Origin: CAWIVH01 sp963839475
GTDB lineage: Bacteria > Acidobacteriota > UBA6911
Direction: 5' to 3'
NCBI GenBank assembly: GCA_963839475.1
Contig: CAWIVH010000021.1
Span: 124,001 to 188,000 of the forward strand
DNA: 64,000 nt
The first letter of the stretch is position 1. Every line of letters begins with the position of its first letter. Below, piece by piece: positions 16,589 through 25,499 of this stretch. The position numbers and the translations under genes are program-made. The notes beneath the pieces are model-generated. The model worked only from the letters and a program-made list of their open reading frames with translations, was not told where the DNA came from and ran no database searches.

Positions 16589-16710
16589 ATCGATTCAGGT
16601 CCACGAACGTGTACCTGGTTATGGACCGCATCGATCTTCGAATGCGGAAATATGGCAATTCAGGTGCGCCTCAAACCAAGCCGTTTTGAGAACATCCATT
16701 TGGAGCTGCA

Positions 16711-17907
16711 TTGAAGAGCATTTTGCCCGGCCGGTCTTCCCATCGTCACCCTGGCTGCCGTTTTGCGGTTTTTCTCTCCACGGCCGCCGCTCTATTAATC
16801 CTGGCGGCCGAGCCTTCGGCTCCGATGGGGCAGAAAAAGCTGCGGGACCGGATCCCCCCTGCTGAATTTTCGCGGATAATTAGCACTTTTTCAGAGGAGG
16901 GCGGTTTTTTCCGATCGGACAATTTTATTTCCAATGAGACCTCCTACCTCCACATCGTCGACAAATTGCTTCGCCTGGAACCGGGCGGCGGCGCCTATAT
17001 CGGGGTGGGACCGGAGCAAAATTTCACTTATATCGCAAAGCTGCGTCCCCGCATTGCGTTCATTGTGGACATCCGGAGACAGGCTGTCCTCCAGCACCTC
17101 ATGTACAAGGCACTTTTTCATATGGCGAAGGACCGCACCACTTTCCTGGCCATCCTTTTCAGCCGGGATGTCCGTGCGGCGGGAATTCCCTCGCCTGATG
17201 CCGATATTGAATCCATTTTGGCGTTTCTAGAATCCCGGCCGGAGGATGAGGCTATCTTTATGGCCAATCTTGAGGCCATAAAGCGGGCCATTGAGGATTC
17301 GTTTCGATTCGCTTTGTCGGATTCGGACCGTGCCGGACTCAAATATATTTTCTCAGCATTCAAGGAGGAGGGGCCCGGAATACGCTACCGGTTTGGCGGT
17401 CCCGGCTGGCCCGGAAGCCCCTGGTCCAGATTCCCAACCCTCCGGGATTTGATCCTGGAAAAAGACCTGTCTGGCCGTCTGGGCAACTTTCTTGCCAGCA
17501 AAAGGGATTATGACTTCTTGCGCGACATGCAGGAGCGAAATTGCATTATTCCGATCGTTGGGGATTTTGCCGGCGGGAAGGCTTTGAATTCCGTTGGTGA
17601 GTACTTGCGGGCACACAACGCGAAGGTCTCGGTTTTCTATACCTCCAACGTCGAGCAATACCTGTTCACGAGTGGAGTTTTCAGGGATTACGCGGCCAAT
17701 GTGAGGCGGCTTCCCTTATCGGAGACCAGCCTTTTTATAAGATCTTTTCCCAACATGAGGGAATTTCACCCCGCCCGAATCGGGGATCACCGGCTGACAA
17801 CGCTGCTGCAAAAAATCCAGGTTTTTCTGGCGGATCTTGATCAGGGGCTCTATCGCGATTTCTGGACCCTCGCGACGACCCATTATATCGCCGCCGACGC
17901 GCCGTGA
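16711..17907 (+). CDS. Conserved secreted protein of unknown function
   Basis: A 398-residue protein with an N-terminal hydrophobic signal segment (FAVFLSTAAALLILAA, about residues 18-33). The conserved core holds GGGAYIGVGPEQNFTYIAKL, AFIVDIRRQA and KALFHMAKDRTTFLAILFSR. These resemble a family of uncharacterised secreted proteins with a Rossmann-like GxGPEQN motif, found in several phyla. Further conserved-looking segments are IIPIVGDFAGGKALNSVGEYL and VSVFYTSNVEQYLF. TTG 16711 is used because GGAG stands five bases before it and it includes the signal. No catalytic function can be given. It ends nine bases before the convergent ABC permease gene. Confidence 0.72.
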   Translation: MKSILPGRSSHRHPGCRFAVFLSTAAALLILAAEPSAPMGQKKLRDRIPPAEFSRIISTFSEEGGFFRSDNFISNETSYLHIVDKLLRLEPGGGAYIGVGPEQNFTYIAKLRPRIAFIVDIRRQAVLQHLMYKALFHMAKDRTTFLAILFSRDVRAAGIPSPDADIESILAFLESRPEDEAIFMANLEAIKRAIEDSFRFALSDSDRAGLKYIFSAFKEEGPGIRYRFGGPGWPGSPWSRFPTLRDLILEKDLSGRLGNFLASKRDYDFLRDMQERNCIIPIVGDFAGGKALNSVGEYLRAHNAKVSVFYTSNVEQYLFTSGVFRDYAANVRRLPLSETSLFIRSFPNMREFHPARIGDHRLTTLLQKIQVFLADLDQGLYRDFWTLATTHYIAADAP

Positions 17908-17916
17908 AGCGCGAGG

Positions 17917-19221
17917 TCAGGCATTTTTAACCCATCGCACTATTTCCACAAGGCTGGGCTTCTTCCCGTACATCAGAGTGCCTATCCGGAAGAGGCGTGC
18001 GCCAAGCCGAATGAGTAGAGCCAGGCCCAGGAGCAGGAGCAATATGGACAGCCCCATGTCCCACCATGGTACTTTCCCGGCGCCTACGCGCATCATCATC
18101 GTCATCGGGGCCGTCAAGGGAAAATAGGAGAGGGCACGGGCCACGGTTCCGTTCGGCTGCGACACGATGGCTGTCATAACGAAAAACGGGATGATGGCTG
18201 AAAACGTCCATATCATCGATGCCTGCTGACTTTCTCTGAAATTGTTGCCAAGCGCGGCAGACCCTCCCATCAGCGATCCGTAGAGCAAAAATCCCAGCGG
18301 GAAATAGATCAGCGCTGCCAGAAGCTGGTCCCAGCGAAGATCCAGGAAGGGCAGCGCCTGCGATGCCGGAATTGCACCCATCAGGATCCATATCCCAACC
18401 TGGGAGAGTCCGGCGGCGCCAAGCCCGAGAATCTTGCCGGCAAGCAACTGGTCCGGCGTCACCGAGGAGATCAGGATTTCGATGACCCGGTTCTCCTTTT
18501 CCTCGGAAACCCCTTGCATGAGGTAGCCGGCAGAGGACATCACTGCCAAAATGAAGAAAAAGGCGAAGGCGTAGGGAAGAGCGAAACCGGTGATTTCGGA
18601 ATACTGGCTGCGTTGGTCGGGTTTACCCTCGTCATTCAGCGATTGAGTTTCCAGGACGGCCGGGATCCATGCCCTTTCTGCGACACTCTTTTCCAGCCGG
18701 CCTTCGACGAGGCTGGCAGCGGCAAGCCTTCTGACGGCGCTCCACCCGGGGCTATTATCGGACATGAAAGCGCCTTTTTTGATTTCGAGCTGGATGGTTC
18801 CGGTTTTCAAGAACTCTGCGGGGATGATGTAAAAGCCCCTGACCTTTTGCTGAAGATACGCGTTGAGCGCTTCGCTCCGGGTTCGATAGGGAACAAGTTC
18901 GTATTTGGTGGCGACTTTTTTCATCTCTGTTTTGAACTGGTCGCGGTATTTCAAAGGAATGAAGTCGGGTGGCGCTTTCGTTTCTTCGGATGACGCCTGT
19001 ACGCGTTCCAAGAGCTCAAAACGAAGAATCCCTGCTTCATCCACAATCCCCATCCGGCTTATCGTGGTGCGCGACTGCTTGGTTGCCAGGAAGGCGGCTC
19101 CACCGGCAACACCGTAAATCAAAGCGAGGAAAACCGGCATGCCGAAGGTTACGATTATGAATCCCTTGCGACGGATCGTAGAAAGGTATTCGCGTTTGGC
19201 GATAAGCAGGATCCGGTTCAT
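17917..19221 (-). CDS. ABC-2 type transporter permease (NatB-like)
   Basis: A 434-residue inner-membrane permease. It begins MNRILLIAKREYLSTIRRKG, typical of NatB, followed by a first helix (about 23-42). A large extracytoplasmic domain covers about 45-220. Five more helices occupy the C-terminal half, with GVSEEKENRVIEILISSVTPDQLLAGK as the coupling motif that meets the ATPase. It overlaps the ATPase gene by four bases. NatAB exports sodium in Bacillus, but relatives export drugs or unknown substrates, so only the class is firm. Confidence 0.88.
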   Translation of the reverse strand: MNRILLIAKREYLSTIRRKGFIIVTFGMPVFLALIYGVAGGAAFLATKQSRTTISRMGIVDEAGILRFELLERVQASSEETKAPPDFIPLKYRDQFKTEMKKVATKYELVPYRTRSEALNAYLQQKVRGFYIIPAEFLKTGTIQLEIKKGAFMSDNSPGWSAVRRLAAASLVEGRLEKSVAERAWIPAVLETQSLNDEGKPDQRSQYSEITGFALPYAFAFFFILAVMSSAGYLMQGVSEEKENRVIEILISSVTPDQLLAGKILGLGAAGLSQVGIWILMGAIPASQALPFLDLRWDQLLAALIYFPLGFLLYGSLMGGSAALGNNFRESQQASMIWTFSAIIPFFVMTAIVSQPNGTVARALSYFPLTAPMTMMMRVGAGKVPWWDMGLSILLLLLGLALLIRLGARLFRIGTLMYGKKPSLVEIVRWVKNA

Positions 19222-20126
19222 TTTCGTGCCTCCGCCGCGCTGTCGCGCGCAACCTTGACGAAGATTTGTTCGAGGGGCGTCGATGCTTTCTGAAAGCTGT
19301 CGATTTCCACTCCCCGCTCCAGCAGCTTCCGGATCAATTCAGTGGGCGAAATGCCCGGACGGGGGAAAAGCTTTTTTGCGGCCCCCTCGTCCACAATCTT
19401 CTCCAGTTCAGGCAAGCTCCCATCCAGCCCGCGACATTCGACCAGGAAAGCTGGTTCGGAGTGCTGTTCCAGAATGAACTGAACCGCGCCGTAAAGCACC
19501 AAACGCCCGAAGTTGATCATCATCAGGTTGTCGCACAACTCTTCGACCTGATTCATCTGGTGAGTGGACAGAAGAACAGTCTTGCCGATTTTCTTCTCTT
19601 CGGAGATTACAGCCTTTGCCAGTTCCACATTCAGCGGGTCCAAACCCGCAAAGGGTTCGTCCAGAATGATGACCTCAGGATCGCTGACGAGTGCGGCCGC
19701 AATTTGTATTTTTTGCTGGTTGCCTTTGGAAAGCTCCTCCACCTTCTTCGAAGCGGTGTCCGACATTTCAAGCCGTTGCAGGCATTGCGTGGTGCGGCGT
19801 GTAGCGTCGCGCGGCGCCATTCCTTTCAGTTGGGCGAAATATTCGAGGATGTCTCGAACCTTTTCTTTGCGGTAGAGACCTCTTTCCTCAGGAAGATAGG
19901 TGATCCGGTCTTTGTCCTCCAGCGTCATCGCATGCCCGTCTATCAGGATTTCCCCGGTGTCAGGCTTGAAGATGTCCATTATCATCCGGATGAGGGTAGT
20001 CTTCCCGGCTCCGTTGGGTCCCAGAAGCCCGAAAATCCGGCCTTCGGGAATCTCGAAGGAGACATCGCGCACGGCGATTTTGGAGTCAAAAGCTTTGACC
20101 ACATTGCGGATGGATATCTTGTTCAT
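19218..20126 (-). CDS. ABC transporter ATP-binding protein (NatA-like)
   Basis: A 302-residue ABC ATPase. Walker A GLLGPNGAGKTTLIRMIM is near residues 34-51. The signature motif is LSKGNQQKIQIAAAL, Walker B with catalytic glutamate is VIILDEPFAGLDPLN, and the switch histidine is in LLSTHQMNQVE. The C-terminal 80 residues are the regulatory extension usual in NatA/DrrA-type subunits. It pairs with the permease whose start codon overlaps its stop. This is an exporter without a binding protein. Confidence 0.92.
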   Translation of the reverse strand: MNKISIRNVVKAFDSKIAVRDVSFEIPEGRIFGLLGPNGAGKTTLIRMIMDIFKPDTGEILIDGHAMTLEDKDRITYLPEERGLYRKEKVRDILEYFAQLKGMAPRDATRRTTQCLQRLEMSDTASKKVEELSKGNQQKIQIAAALVSDPEVIILDEPFAGLDPLNVELAKAVISEEKKIGKTVLLSTHQMNQVEELCDNLMMINFGRLVLYGAVQFILEQHSEPAFLVECRGLDGSLPELEKIVDEGAAKKLFPRPGISPTELIRKLLERGVEIDSFQKASTPLEQIFVKVARDSAAEARK

Positions 20127-20204
20127 CAGGCCGGGAACCTCCTTCGAAAAACCAAGAGAAGAAGTATATCCTGATTCAGGTATTATTCGCCGGCTCGAGA
20201 ACCT

Positions 20205-20987
20205 TTACCTGGCCGGCGAACGCGGGATGCCCAGAAGTTCACACACGGATGATTCGAGTTCTGCGGTGCAAATGAGAGCATGCCGGGCATCGATTCGATT
20301 GCTTCCGTCCCGGGTTAAGAACCTGGCTCCGCATTCCTCCGCAATGACAACTGCTGGCGCGTAATCCCACTCCATGCCGGCGCCGCTCAGCCAGATATCG
20401 GCCTTCCCGCGGGCGATCATGGTGACATCGTAGCATCCGCCATAGGCCCTAACCGTCCAGCATTGTTCGGTCAAGGCCCGGATATGTTGCGGACCCCAGG
20501 AATTCCAAGCATCGCGAAATCCGCTCACCATGAGGACGGCTTTGTCCAGGCTCTTGATGTTCGAACAGGTGGCAACGGAGTCGTTCCAATAGCATTCTTG
20601 GCCCTTAACAGCATAGAAAACTTCCTTCTGGCCTGGGAGGTTGATGATCCCGAGGACCATTTTGCCGTGATCCTGAAGCCCGATCTGGACAGACCAAAAC
20701 GGGCTCCGCCTTACGAAATCCCTTGTCCCGTCGATAGGATCGATCAGCCATCGTCTCCCGGAGCGTGATTCGACAAAAGCGCCCTCCTCGCCCATTATCC
20801 CGTCGTCAGGAAAATGCTCGGCCAGGCATCGGCTGATGATTTTTTCGCACTCCCGGTCTGCGATGGTTACCGGCGAGAGGTCGCTTTTTTCCAGGGTTTC
20901 TGTGTAGCCCTCAGAATATTGAAGAGCGACATCGCCCGCTCGCTTGGCGATGTCCAAGGCCAAATCCAACTCGCGATGGTACAACAT
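20205..20987 (-). CDS. Inositol monophosphatase family / histidinol-phosphatase-like
   Basis: A 260-residue magnesium-dependent phosphatase. The metal-binding signatures of the IMPase superfamily are GEEGAFVES (about 62-70), LIDPIDGTRDFVRR (about 80-93) and WDYAPAVVIAEECGARF (about 208-224). They are intact. The family includes inositol monophosphatase, CysQ and HisN-type histidinol phosphatase. The DPIDGTRDF form is common in HisN-like members, but no histidine-biosynthesis genes are nearby. A GTG at 21029 would add 14 residues. ATG 20987 starts the conserved domain and is preferred. A 9-base stem (20186-20194 with 20212-20220) overlaps the 3' end but has no T-run. Confidence 0.85.
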   Translation of the reverse strand: MLYHRELDLALDIAKRAGDVALQYSEGYTETLEKSDLSPVTIADRECEKIISRCLAEHFPDDGIMGEEGAFVESRSGRRWLIDPIDGTRDFVRRSPFWSVQIGLQDHGKMVLGIINLPGQKEVFYAVKGQECYWNDSVATCSNIKSLDKAVLMVSGFRDAWNSWGPQHIRALTEQCWTVRAYGGCYDVTMIARGKADIWLSGAGMEWDYAPAVVIAEECGARFLTRDGSNRIDARHALICTAELESSVCELLGIPRSPAR

Positions 20988-21149
20988 AGGGTTTCCCGGA
21001 ACGAACCGGCTCCTCTGCAATGCTTCCACGCCTTGATCGGCGCAAGCTGAAGCAATCTGGAGATGAAAATACCAGAATCGGTGTCATTTTGATATCCTCT
21101 GGAGCGTTGAACCAAATTTCAGGATCGCATAATCGATGCAGGGAGTCCT

Positions 21150-21932
21150 ATGAATCGCAGAACTTTCGTAAGGGCAGCAGTCGCAGGCGGTTTGATGTCC
21201 GGCGCCTCCTTGGCTTCAGGCGCTACCGAGGAGGATCGGAAATACATCACAATGGAATGGTTTCATTGCCGCAGGGATCTGGATGTAGCCAGGATGAGGG
21301 ATTTTCTGGGCAACAGCGTGGTGCCCGCTATGAATCGCGCCGGGGTTCAACCCGTGGGGCTTTTCCAGCCATCCATTGGGCCGGATAGTCCATCCATCCT
21401 GGTGGTAGCGCCATATTCTTCGATGGCGGCCATTCAGCAGGCAGCTGCGAAAATGGCAGGCGATGCTAAATTCGCGGCGGAACAGGCGGCTTTCGACGAA
21501 AAATGGGAATTGGCTTACGAGCGGCGGGAGTCTTCGCTGCTTCATACTTTCAAAACCCTGCCGGGGATTGAAGTGCCCAAGCAGGTGGCCGGCAAATCGA
21601 ATATTTTTGAACTCAGAGTTTATGAATCGCGGAACCTGCTCGGCCATACGAAGAAAGTCGCTATGTTCGACAATGGCGAGATAGAGATATTCCGGCGCGT
21701 CGGGGTAAATCCGGTGTTTTTCGGCGCAACCGTGTTCGGATCACGGATTCCGAATCTGACCTATATGATTTATTTCCCCAGCCTGGAAGCACGAAGCGAG
21801 GCCTGGTCCAAATTCGGACAGGATCCGGAGTGGAAGAAGATCTCTACGGCTCCCGGCAACACGGATCGAGAGCTCGTGTCGAGTATCTCCAACCAGATTC
21901 TGACACCGCTGCCTTCTTCCCAGCTGAAATGA
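21150..21932 (+). CDS. NIPSNAP family protein with Tat signal
   Basis: A 260-residue protein with a leader MNRRTFVRAAVAGGLMSGAS. The twin arginine suggests Tat export. Two ferredoxin-like NIPSNAP repeats follow: about 30-135 (YITMEWFHCRRDLDVARM) and about 150-255 (IFELRVYESRNLLGHTKKVAMF and MIYFPSLEARSEAWSKFGQDPEW). The latter is a very typical family motif. The function of bacterial NIPSNAP proteins is not settled. The Tat leader, tandem domains and length fit the frequent acidobacterial and planctomycete form. Confidence 0.88.
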   Translation: MNRRTFVRAAVAGGLMSGASLASGATEEDRKYITMEWFHCRRDLDVARMRDFLGNSVVPAMNRAGVQPVGLFQPSIGPDSPSILVVAPYSSMAAIQQAAAKMAGDAKFAAEQAAFDEKWELAYERRESSLLHTFKTLPGIEVPKQVAGKSNIFELRVYESRNLLGHTKKVAMFDNGEIEIFRRVGVNPVFFGATVFGSRIPNLTYMIYFPSLEARSEAWSKFGQDPEWKKISTAPGNTDRELVSSISNQILTPLPSSQLK

Positions 21933-21984
21933 GGCCGCCGATTTCTGTATTCCTGGGTGGTCCTTGGGGCCCGGGGCATTCCAT

Positions 21985-22009
21985 GAGCCGGAGGCAGGTC
22001 CTCCGGCTC
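21985..22009. terminator. Hairpin between convergent genes, possible bidirectional terminator
   Basis: GAGCCGGAGG (21985-21994) and CCTCCGGCTC (22000-22009) form a perfect ten-base stem with a five-base loop. It lies between the stop of the NIPSNAP gene and the stop of the convergent pilB-like gene, which is where a shared terminator is expected. Neither side has a T-run, so termination by the classical intrinsic mechanism is doubtful. Confidence 0.45.
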
Positions 22010-22048
22010 GCCAGGATGGAAGGCGTTTGCCTGATCCATGGTTGAACT

Positions 22049-23794
22049 CTAGATAATGACCCGGTTTATTTCTTCATACGTGGTTTCGCCCAGAAGCGCC
22101 TTACCCATACCGTCCTGGAAAAGGCTTTTCATTCCCTGCGAAATGGCTTTCTGACGAAGGGCAGCGCTGCTTTCCCGTTCCATGATCATCCGACGAATGT
22201 CATCCGTGACTTCCAAAAGCTCGAATATGCCTATCCTTCCCAGGAATCCCTTCCCGTTGCAGTGAGAGCAGCCCCGTCCGCGATAGAGGTGGATCCCGCT
22301 CAGCGGATCGCCGGTGCTCTGGATGATTCCATCGCGCCGGAGGAATTGCACCATTTCATCGAAATCGGGCCGGTGCGAAATGGTGGATATCAGGGCGCTG
22401 TCAGGGCGGTAACTTTCGCGGCAGCGGGTGCAGATGCGCCGTACGAGGCGTTGCCCGACGATAAGGGCCATTGTGGAAGCCAGAAGGTACGGCTCGACAC
22501 CGATATCCATCATCCTGGGAACAGCTCCAGCGGCGTCGTTGGTGTGAAGGGTTGAAAGCAGGAGACGGCCCACCATGGCGGCGCGCACCGCCATATCGGC
22601 CGTTTCTCGATCTCGGATTTCCCCCACCATGATCACATCCGGATCCTGACGCAATAGCGCCCGGAGACCGGAGGCAAAATCCACTCCCGCCGACGGATTT
22701 ATCGGTATCTGTGCGATCCTGGAAATAGTGTATTCGACCGGGTCTTCGATCGTCGAAATATTGATCTGGCTCTGCCGTTCGGCTGCCAGCCGGATGATCA
22801 TGGCGTAAAGGCTTGAGGACTTGCCGCTCCCGGTAGGGCCGGTGACCAAAATCATTCCATGGGGAAGGAGGATGTTCCGCAGAACGATTTGGAAATCCGA
22901 ATTGGTCAATCCGAGATCTTCGAGTGCCAGCGGGATGGATTCTTTGGTCAGGACCCGGAGCACCACTTTTTCCCCGAAGAAGGTTGGAATGGTCGAAACC
23001 CGCAGATCCACCTGAAATCCTCCGAGATCTGCCTGGTAGCGTCCATCCTGCGGAGCCCGCTTTTCGTCAATGCGCATCCCGCTGAGGATTTTGATCCGGG
23101 CCACAAGGCCGGGCATGGACTCAATGGAAAGCCGTAATACATCATGCAGCACGCCATCTATCCGGTACCGGACGTAACCCTCCAGCTCGCTCGGTTCCAC
23201 ATGAATATCGGATGCCCGTGAAACCACGGCGTACTGGACCATGCGCTCAAAAAGGCGGGAAGCTGATTTTTCTTCGTCGCCTGGTCGTTGGGATGTGCTG
23301 CCCACAACCAGGTCGCCCCCTTTTGCCTGCTGGATCATTTCGCGCAAGTCGCCCGAATAGAGCAGAAAAGCCCGCTGAATGGACTGCTCCGGGGCGAGGA
23401 AGGGCTCGATTTCCATGGCTGTGCGCTGCTTCATCTCCTGGAGCGCCCGCTTGTCCCTGGGGTCCCACATGGCCACCCGCAGGGTTTTATCGACTGCGTC
23501 AAAGGGTATGACCATGTTGGTGCGGGAGAATTGCTCCGGCAACTTGAGCAGGGCTTCACGCTTGACATCGCTGATTTTCAGATCGATGAAACCGACATCC
23601 CAGGCTGCGGCGAATTGCTCCAGAAGGAACTGGTAAGGGATCCTGTTTCTTTCAAGCAGCGCCCTTTCGATCGGGATGCGCAACCTTCGGCTCATCGCGC
23701 GAACCCGATCGAACTCATCCTGCTGGACCAGTTCGAGCTCGGAGACTACCAGCTTGTGAAACTCTTCTTCCGAAACGCGCAAACCGCGAATCAT
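22049..23794 (-). CDS. pilB: Type II secretion/type IV pilus assembly ATPase (GspE/PilB)
   Basis: A 581-residue traffic ATPase. The N-terminal third (about 1-170) resembles the T2SSE_N/MshEN domain. The ATPase domain has Walker A VTGPTGSGKSSSLYAMI (near 320-336), an Asp-box region, Walker B with VGEIRDRETADMAVRAAM, and a His box. A C-terminal zinc site is given by RRICTRCRES and GCSHCNGKG. These are all hallmarks of PilB/GspE, the extension motor that assembles pili or pseudopili. No other pilus genes lie in the window. It overlaps the response-regulator gene by four bases, and a histidine kinase lies before that. Confidence 0.9.
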   Translation of the reverse strand: MIRGLRVSEEEFHKLVVSELELVQQDEFDRVRAMSRRLRIPIERALLERNRIPYQFLLEQFAAAWDVGFIDLKISDVKREALLKLPEQFSRTNMVIPFDAVDKTLRVAMWDPRDKRALQEMKQRTAMEIEPFLAPEQSIQRAFLLYSGDLREMIQQAKGGDLVVGSTSQRPGDEEKSASRLFERMVQYAVVSRASDIHVEPSELEGYVRYRIDGVLHDVLRLSIESMPGLVARIKILSGMRIDEKRAPQDGRYQADLGGFQVDLRVSTIPTFFGEKVVLRVLTKESIPLALEDLGLTNSDFQIVLRNILLPHGMILVTGPTGSGKSSSLYAMIIRLAAERQSQINISTIEDPVEYTISRIAQIPINPSAGVDFASGLRALLRQDPDVIMVGEIRDRETADMAVRAAMVGRLLLSTLHTNDAAGAVPRMMDIGVEPYLLASTMALIVGQRLVRRICTRCRESYRPDSALISTISHRPDFDEMVQFLRRDGIIQSTGDPLSGIHLYRGRGCSHCNGKGFLGRIGIFELLEVTDDIRRMIMERESSAALRQKAISQGMKSLFQDGMGKALLGETTYEEINRVII

Positions 23795-24180
23795 ACCGGG
23801 TTTCCTTTTAACACCTGCTCAACATTGCGCGAGAGGTCTTTGAGGGACAGGTTTGATTTGATCAGATAGCCGACCGCCCCTCCTTCCATCGCCTGCTGTA
23901 CGTCCTGGTCCTGGCCGAGGTTGCTCATGATCAATACCGGGATTTTGGCGGTCGACTCCTGCTCCTTCAGGTTCTTAAGCACCTCAAATCCCTGCATTTT
24001 CGGCATGATCAAATCCAGCAAAATAATATCGGGGATCTGTTCGGTGGCCATCCTCAAGGCCTCCTCACCATCAGCAGCCGCGAGGACCACGTATCCATGC
24101 CTTCGCAATTCCACTTCTGCAGCGCGGCGAAGAAATTTGTCGTCCTCCGCCAGCAATACCCGGTACACATTGGTCCCCAT
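23791..24180 (-). CDS. Single-domain response regulator (CheY-like)
   Basis: A 129-residue receiver protein with no output domain. The acidic pair is in LLAEDDKF, phosphoacceptor D56 in IILLDLIMPKMQGF, the switch Ser in VLIMSNLG and K105 region in GYLIKSNLSLKDL. ATG 24180 has GGAG nine bases upstream. An ATG at 24195 has none. The stop overlaps the start of the pilus ATPase gene, so the two are translated together. It may receive phosphate from the adjoining PAS kinase and act through protein contact, for example on the ATPase. That link is inference. Confidence 0.88.
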   Translation of the reverse strand: MGTNVYRVLLAEDDKFLRRAAEVELRRHGYVVLAAADGEEALRMATEQIPDIILLDLIMPKMQGFEVLKNLKEQESTAKIPVLIMSNLGQDQDVQQAMEGGAVGYLIKSNLSLKDLSRNVEQVLKGNPV

Positions 24181-24219
24181 TCCGTCAATCTCCATTATTC
24201 ATGCAGGACCCGTGGCGGC

Positions 24220-25284
24220 TCAGGCCTGATTTATGAAAGGCACGGTGAACCTGAAAGTGGATCCCTGTCCTTCCTTGGAAGTGTATGAAAGCTGCCCGCC
24301 TGAATGCTCAATAACCAGTCGGGCAAGGTACAATCCCAAGCCGGCATTATCCGTTTCCACTCTGAAGGCGTTTTCGGCGCGAAAGAACTTTTCGAACAAC
24401 CGAGCTTTGGCTTCCGGCGGGATGCCGATGCCGCTATCTCTAATCTGCCAGAGCGCATAATCCTTTTCACGGCCTATGCGAACGGCTATATCCCCTCCGC
24501 CCGGTGTGTACTGTACAGCATTCAATACCAGATTGTGAATAGCGCGCTGCAGCCAATCCGGATCCGCGAACGCCGGCGGGAGATCATGTTCGATGTCGAC
24601 GGAAACCTGCAGGGATTTTTCCCGGATCAGCGGATCCAACCGATTCAGCGAGTCTTTTGTCAAAACGGCCAAATCGGCACCCAGCATCTCGCTGGTTATC
24701 CCCTGATTCTCCATTTTGGATACATCGAGAAGGTTATTGACCAGATTGATGAGTTTTTCTGTTGAGGCGCGGGCATCGTCGATATGAAGCTTGATATCCT
24801 CCCGAGAGGTCTCTTCATCCGCGCACAGCTCCAGAAGCCACTTTATGCCTGCCAATGGAGTACGGAGCAGGTGGGCTGCGAAGGAAATAAAATCCGATTT
24901 CGATTTCTCCAATTCTTTCGAGGCCGTAATGTCGACGACGAAACCCTCATAAAAAAGAGGATTCCCCGCTTTATCGCGGACGGTTCGCGCGCTGTCTGAT
25001 ATCCAGATGATGCGACCGTCCCGGCTCCTGATTTTCGACACAAACTGGGATACGGCCCCGTACGTCTGCATCAGCATCAAGAAATCCGAACGGCGCCCCG
25101 GTTCAATATAAACCTGGCTTTCGAATTCGGCCTGGCTGCTCAAAAGATCCTCAACCGAATCGTAGCCCAGAATTCCTGCCAAGGCCGCATTCGCGCGGAG
25201 GATTTCCCCGGCCGTGCTCGTTTGATAAATTCCAATTACGGCGTTTTCGAATAAATCCTGGTACCTGCTGGCTTGGTTCTCCAT
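24220..25284 (-). CDS. PAS-domain sensor histidine kinase
   Basis: A 354-residue soluble sensor kinase. Residues about 5-125 are a PAS domain (YQDLFENAVIGIYQTSTAGEIL) with its PAC tail. The HisKA domain follows, phosphoacceptor H138 in FAAHLLRTPLAG. The catalytic HATPase domain has the N box NAVQYTPGGG, G1 DSGIGIPPEAKARLFEKFF and G2 GLGLYLARLVIEHSGG. There is no membrane segment, so it senses an internal signal. The frame extends upstream to 25395, but ATG 25284 begins the conserved part. It is first in an operon with the receiver and PilB genes. Confidence 0.88.
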   Translation of the reverse strand: MENQASRYQDLFENAVIGIYQTSTAGEILRANAALAGILGYDSVEDLLSSQAEFESQVYIEPGRRSDFLMLMQTYGAVSQFVSKIRSRDGRIIWISDSARTVRDKAGNPLFYEGFVVDITASKELEKSKSDFISFAAHLLRTPLAGIKWLLELCADEETSREDIKLHIDDARASTEKLINLVNNLLDVSKMENQGITSEMLGADLAVLTKDSLNRLDPLIREKSLQVSVDIEHDLPPAFADPDWLQRAIHNLVLNAVQYTPGGGDIAVRIGREKDYALWQIRDSGIGIPPEAKARLFEKFFRAENAFRVETDNAGLGLYLARLVIEHSGGQLSYTSKEGQGSTFRFTVPFINQA

Positions 25285-25499
25285 CGGCGGTTCTCGGTTA
25301 CCGTCCCTTCTTGTTTGGGCTTGCTGGGCGCTGCGGCCAATGCGGGGTCCCGAAATCTGGCAAATGCGGTTCCCCGTTTGCAGGCAAAAGCTCAAACCTG
25401 CGACTACGGCCTTAATCAGATATCGGCTGCTGAGGCCAAGTTAATTAGTGAGGACTGATCGCTTTGCTGCCGATAAGTGGGGACAGACGGGAGGGACCT

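Noticed and set aside
20186..20220. Nine-base stem at the 3' end of the phosphatase gene
   Set aside because: The loop is 17 bases, the stem overlaps the coding end, and no T-run follows, so it was not called a terminator.
21107..21133. TTGAAC and CATAAT before the NIPSNAP gene
   Set aside because: The spacer is only 15 bases and the start site would leave a leader of about ten bases, so the pair is weak.
25469..25476. Perfect GCCGATAA in front of the HisKA-only gene
   Set aside because: No TAAA-like -35 element lies 11 bases upstream, so it was not called a sigma-28 promoter. It probably occurs by chance.
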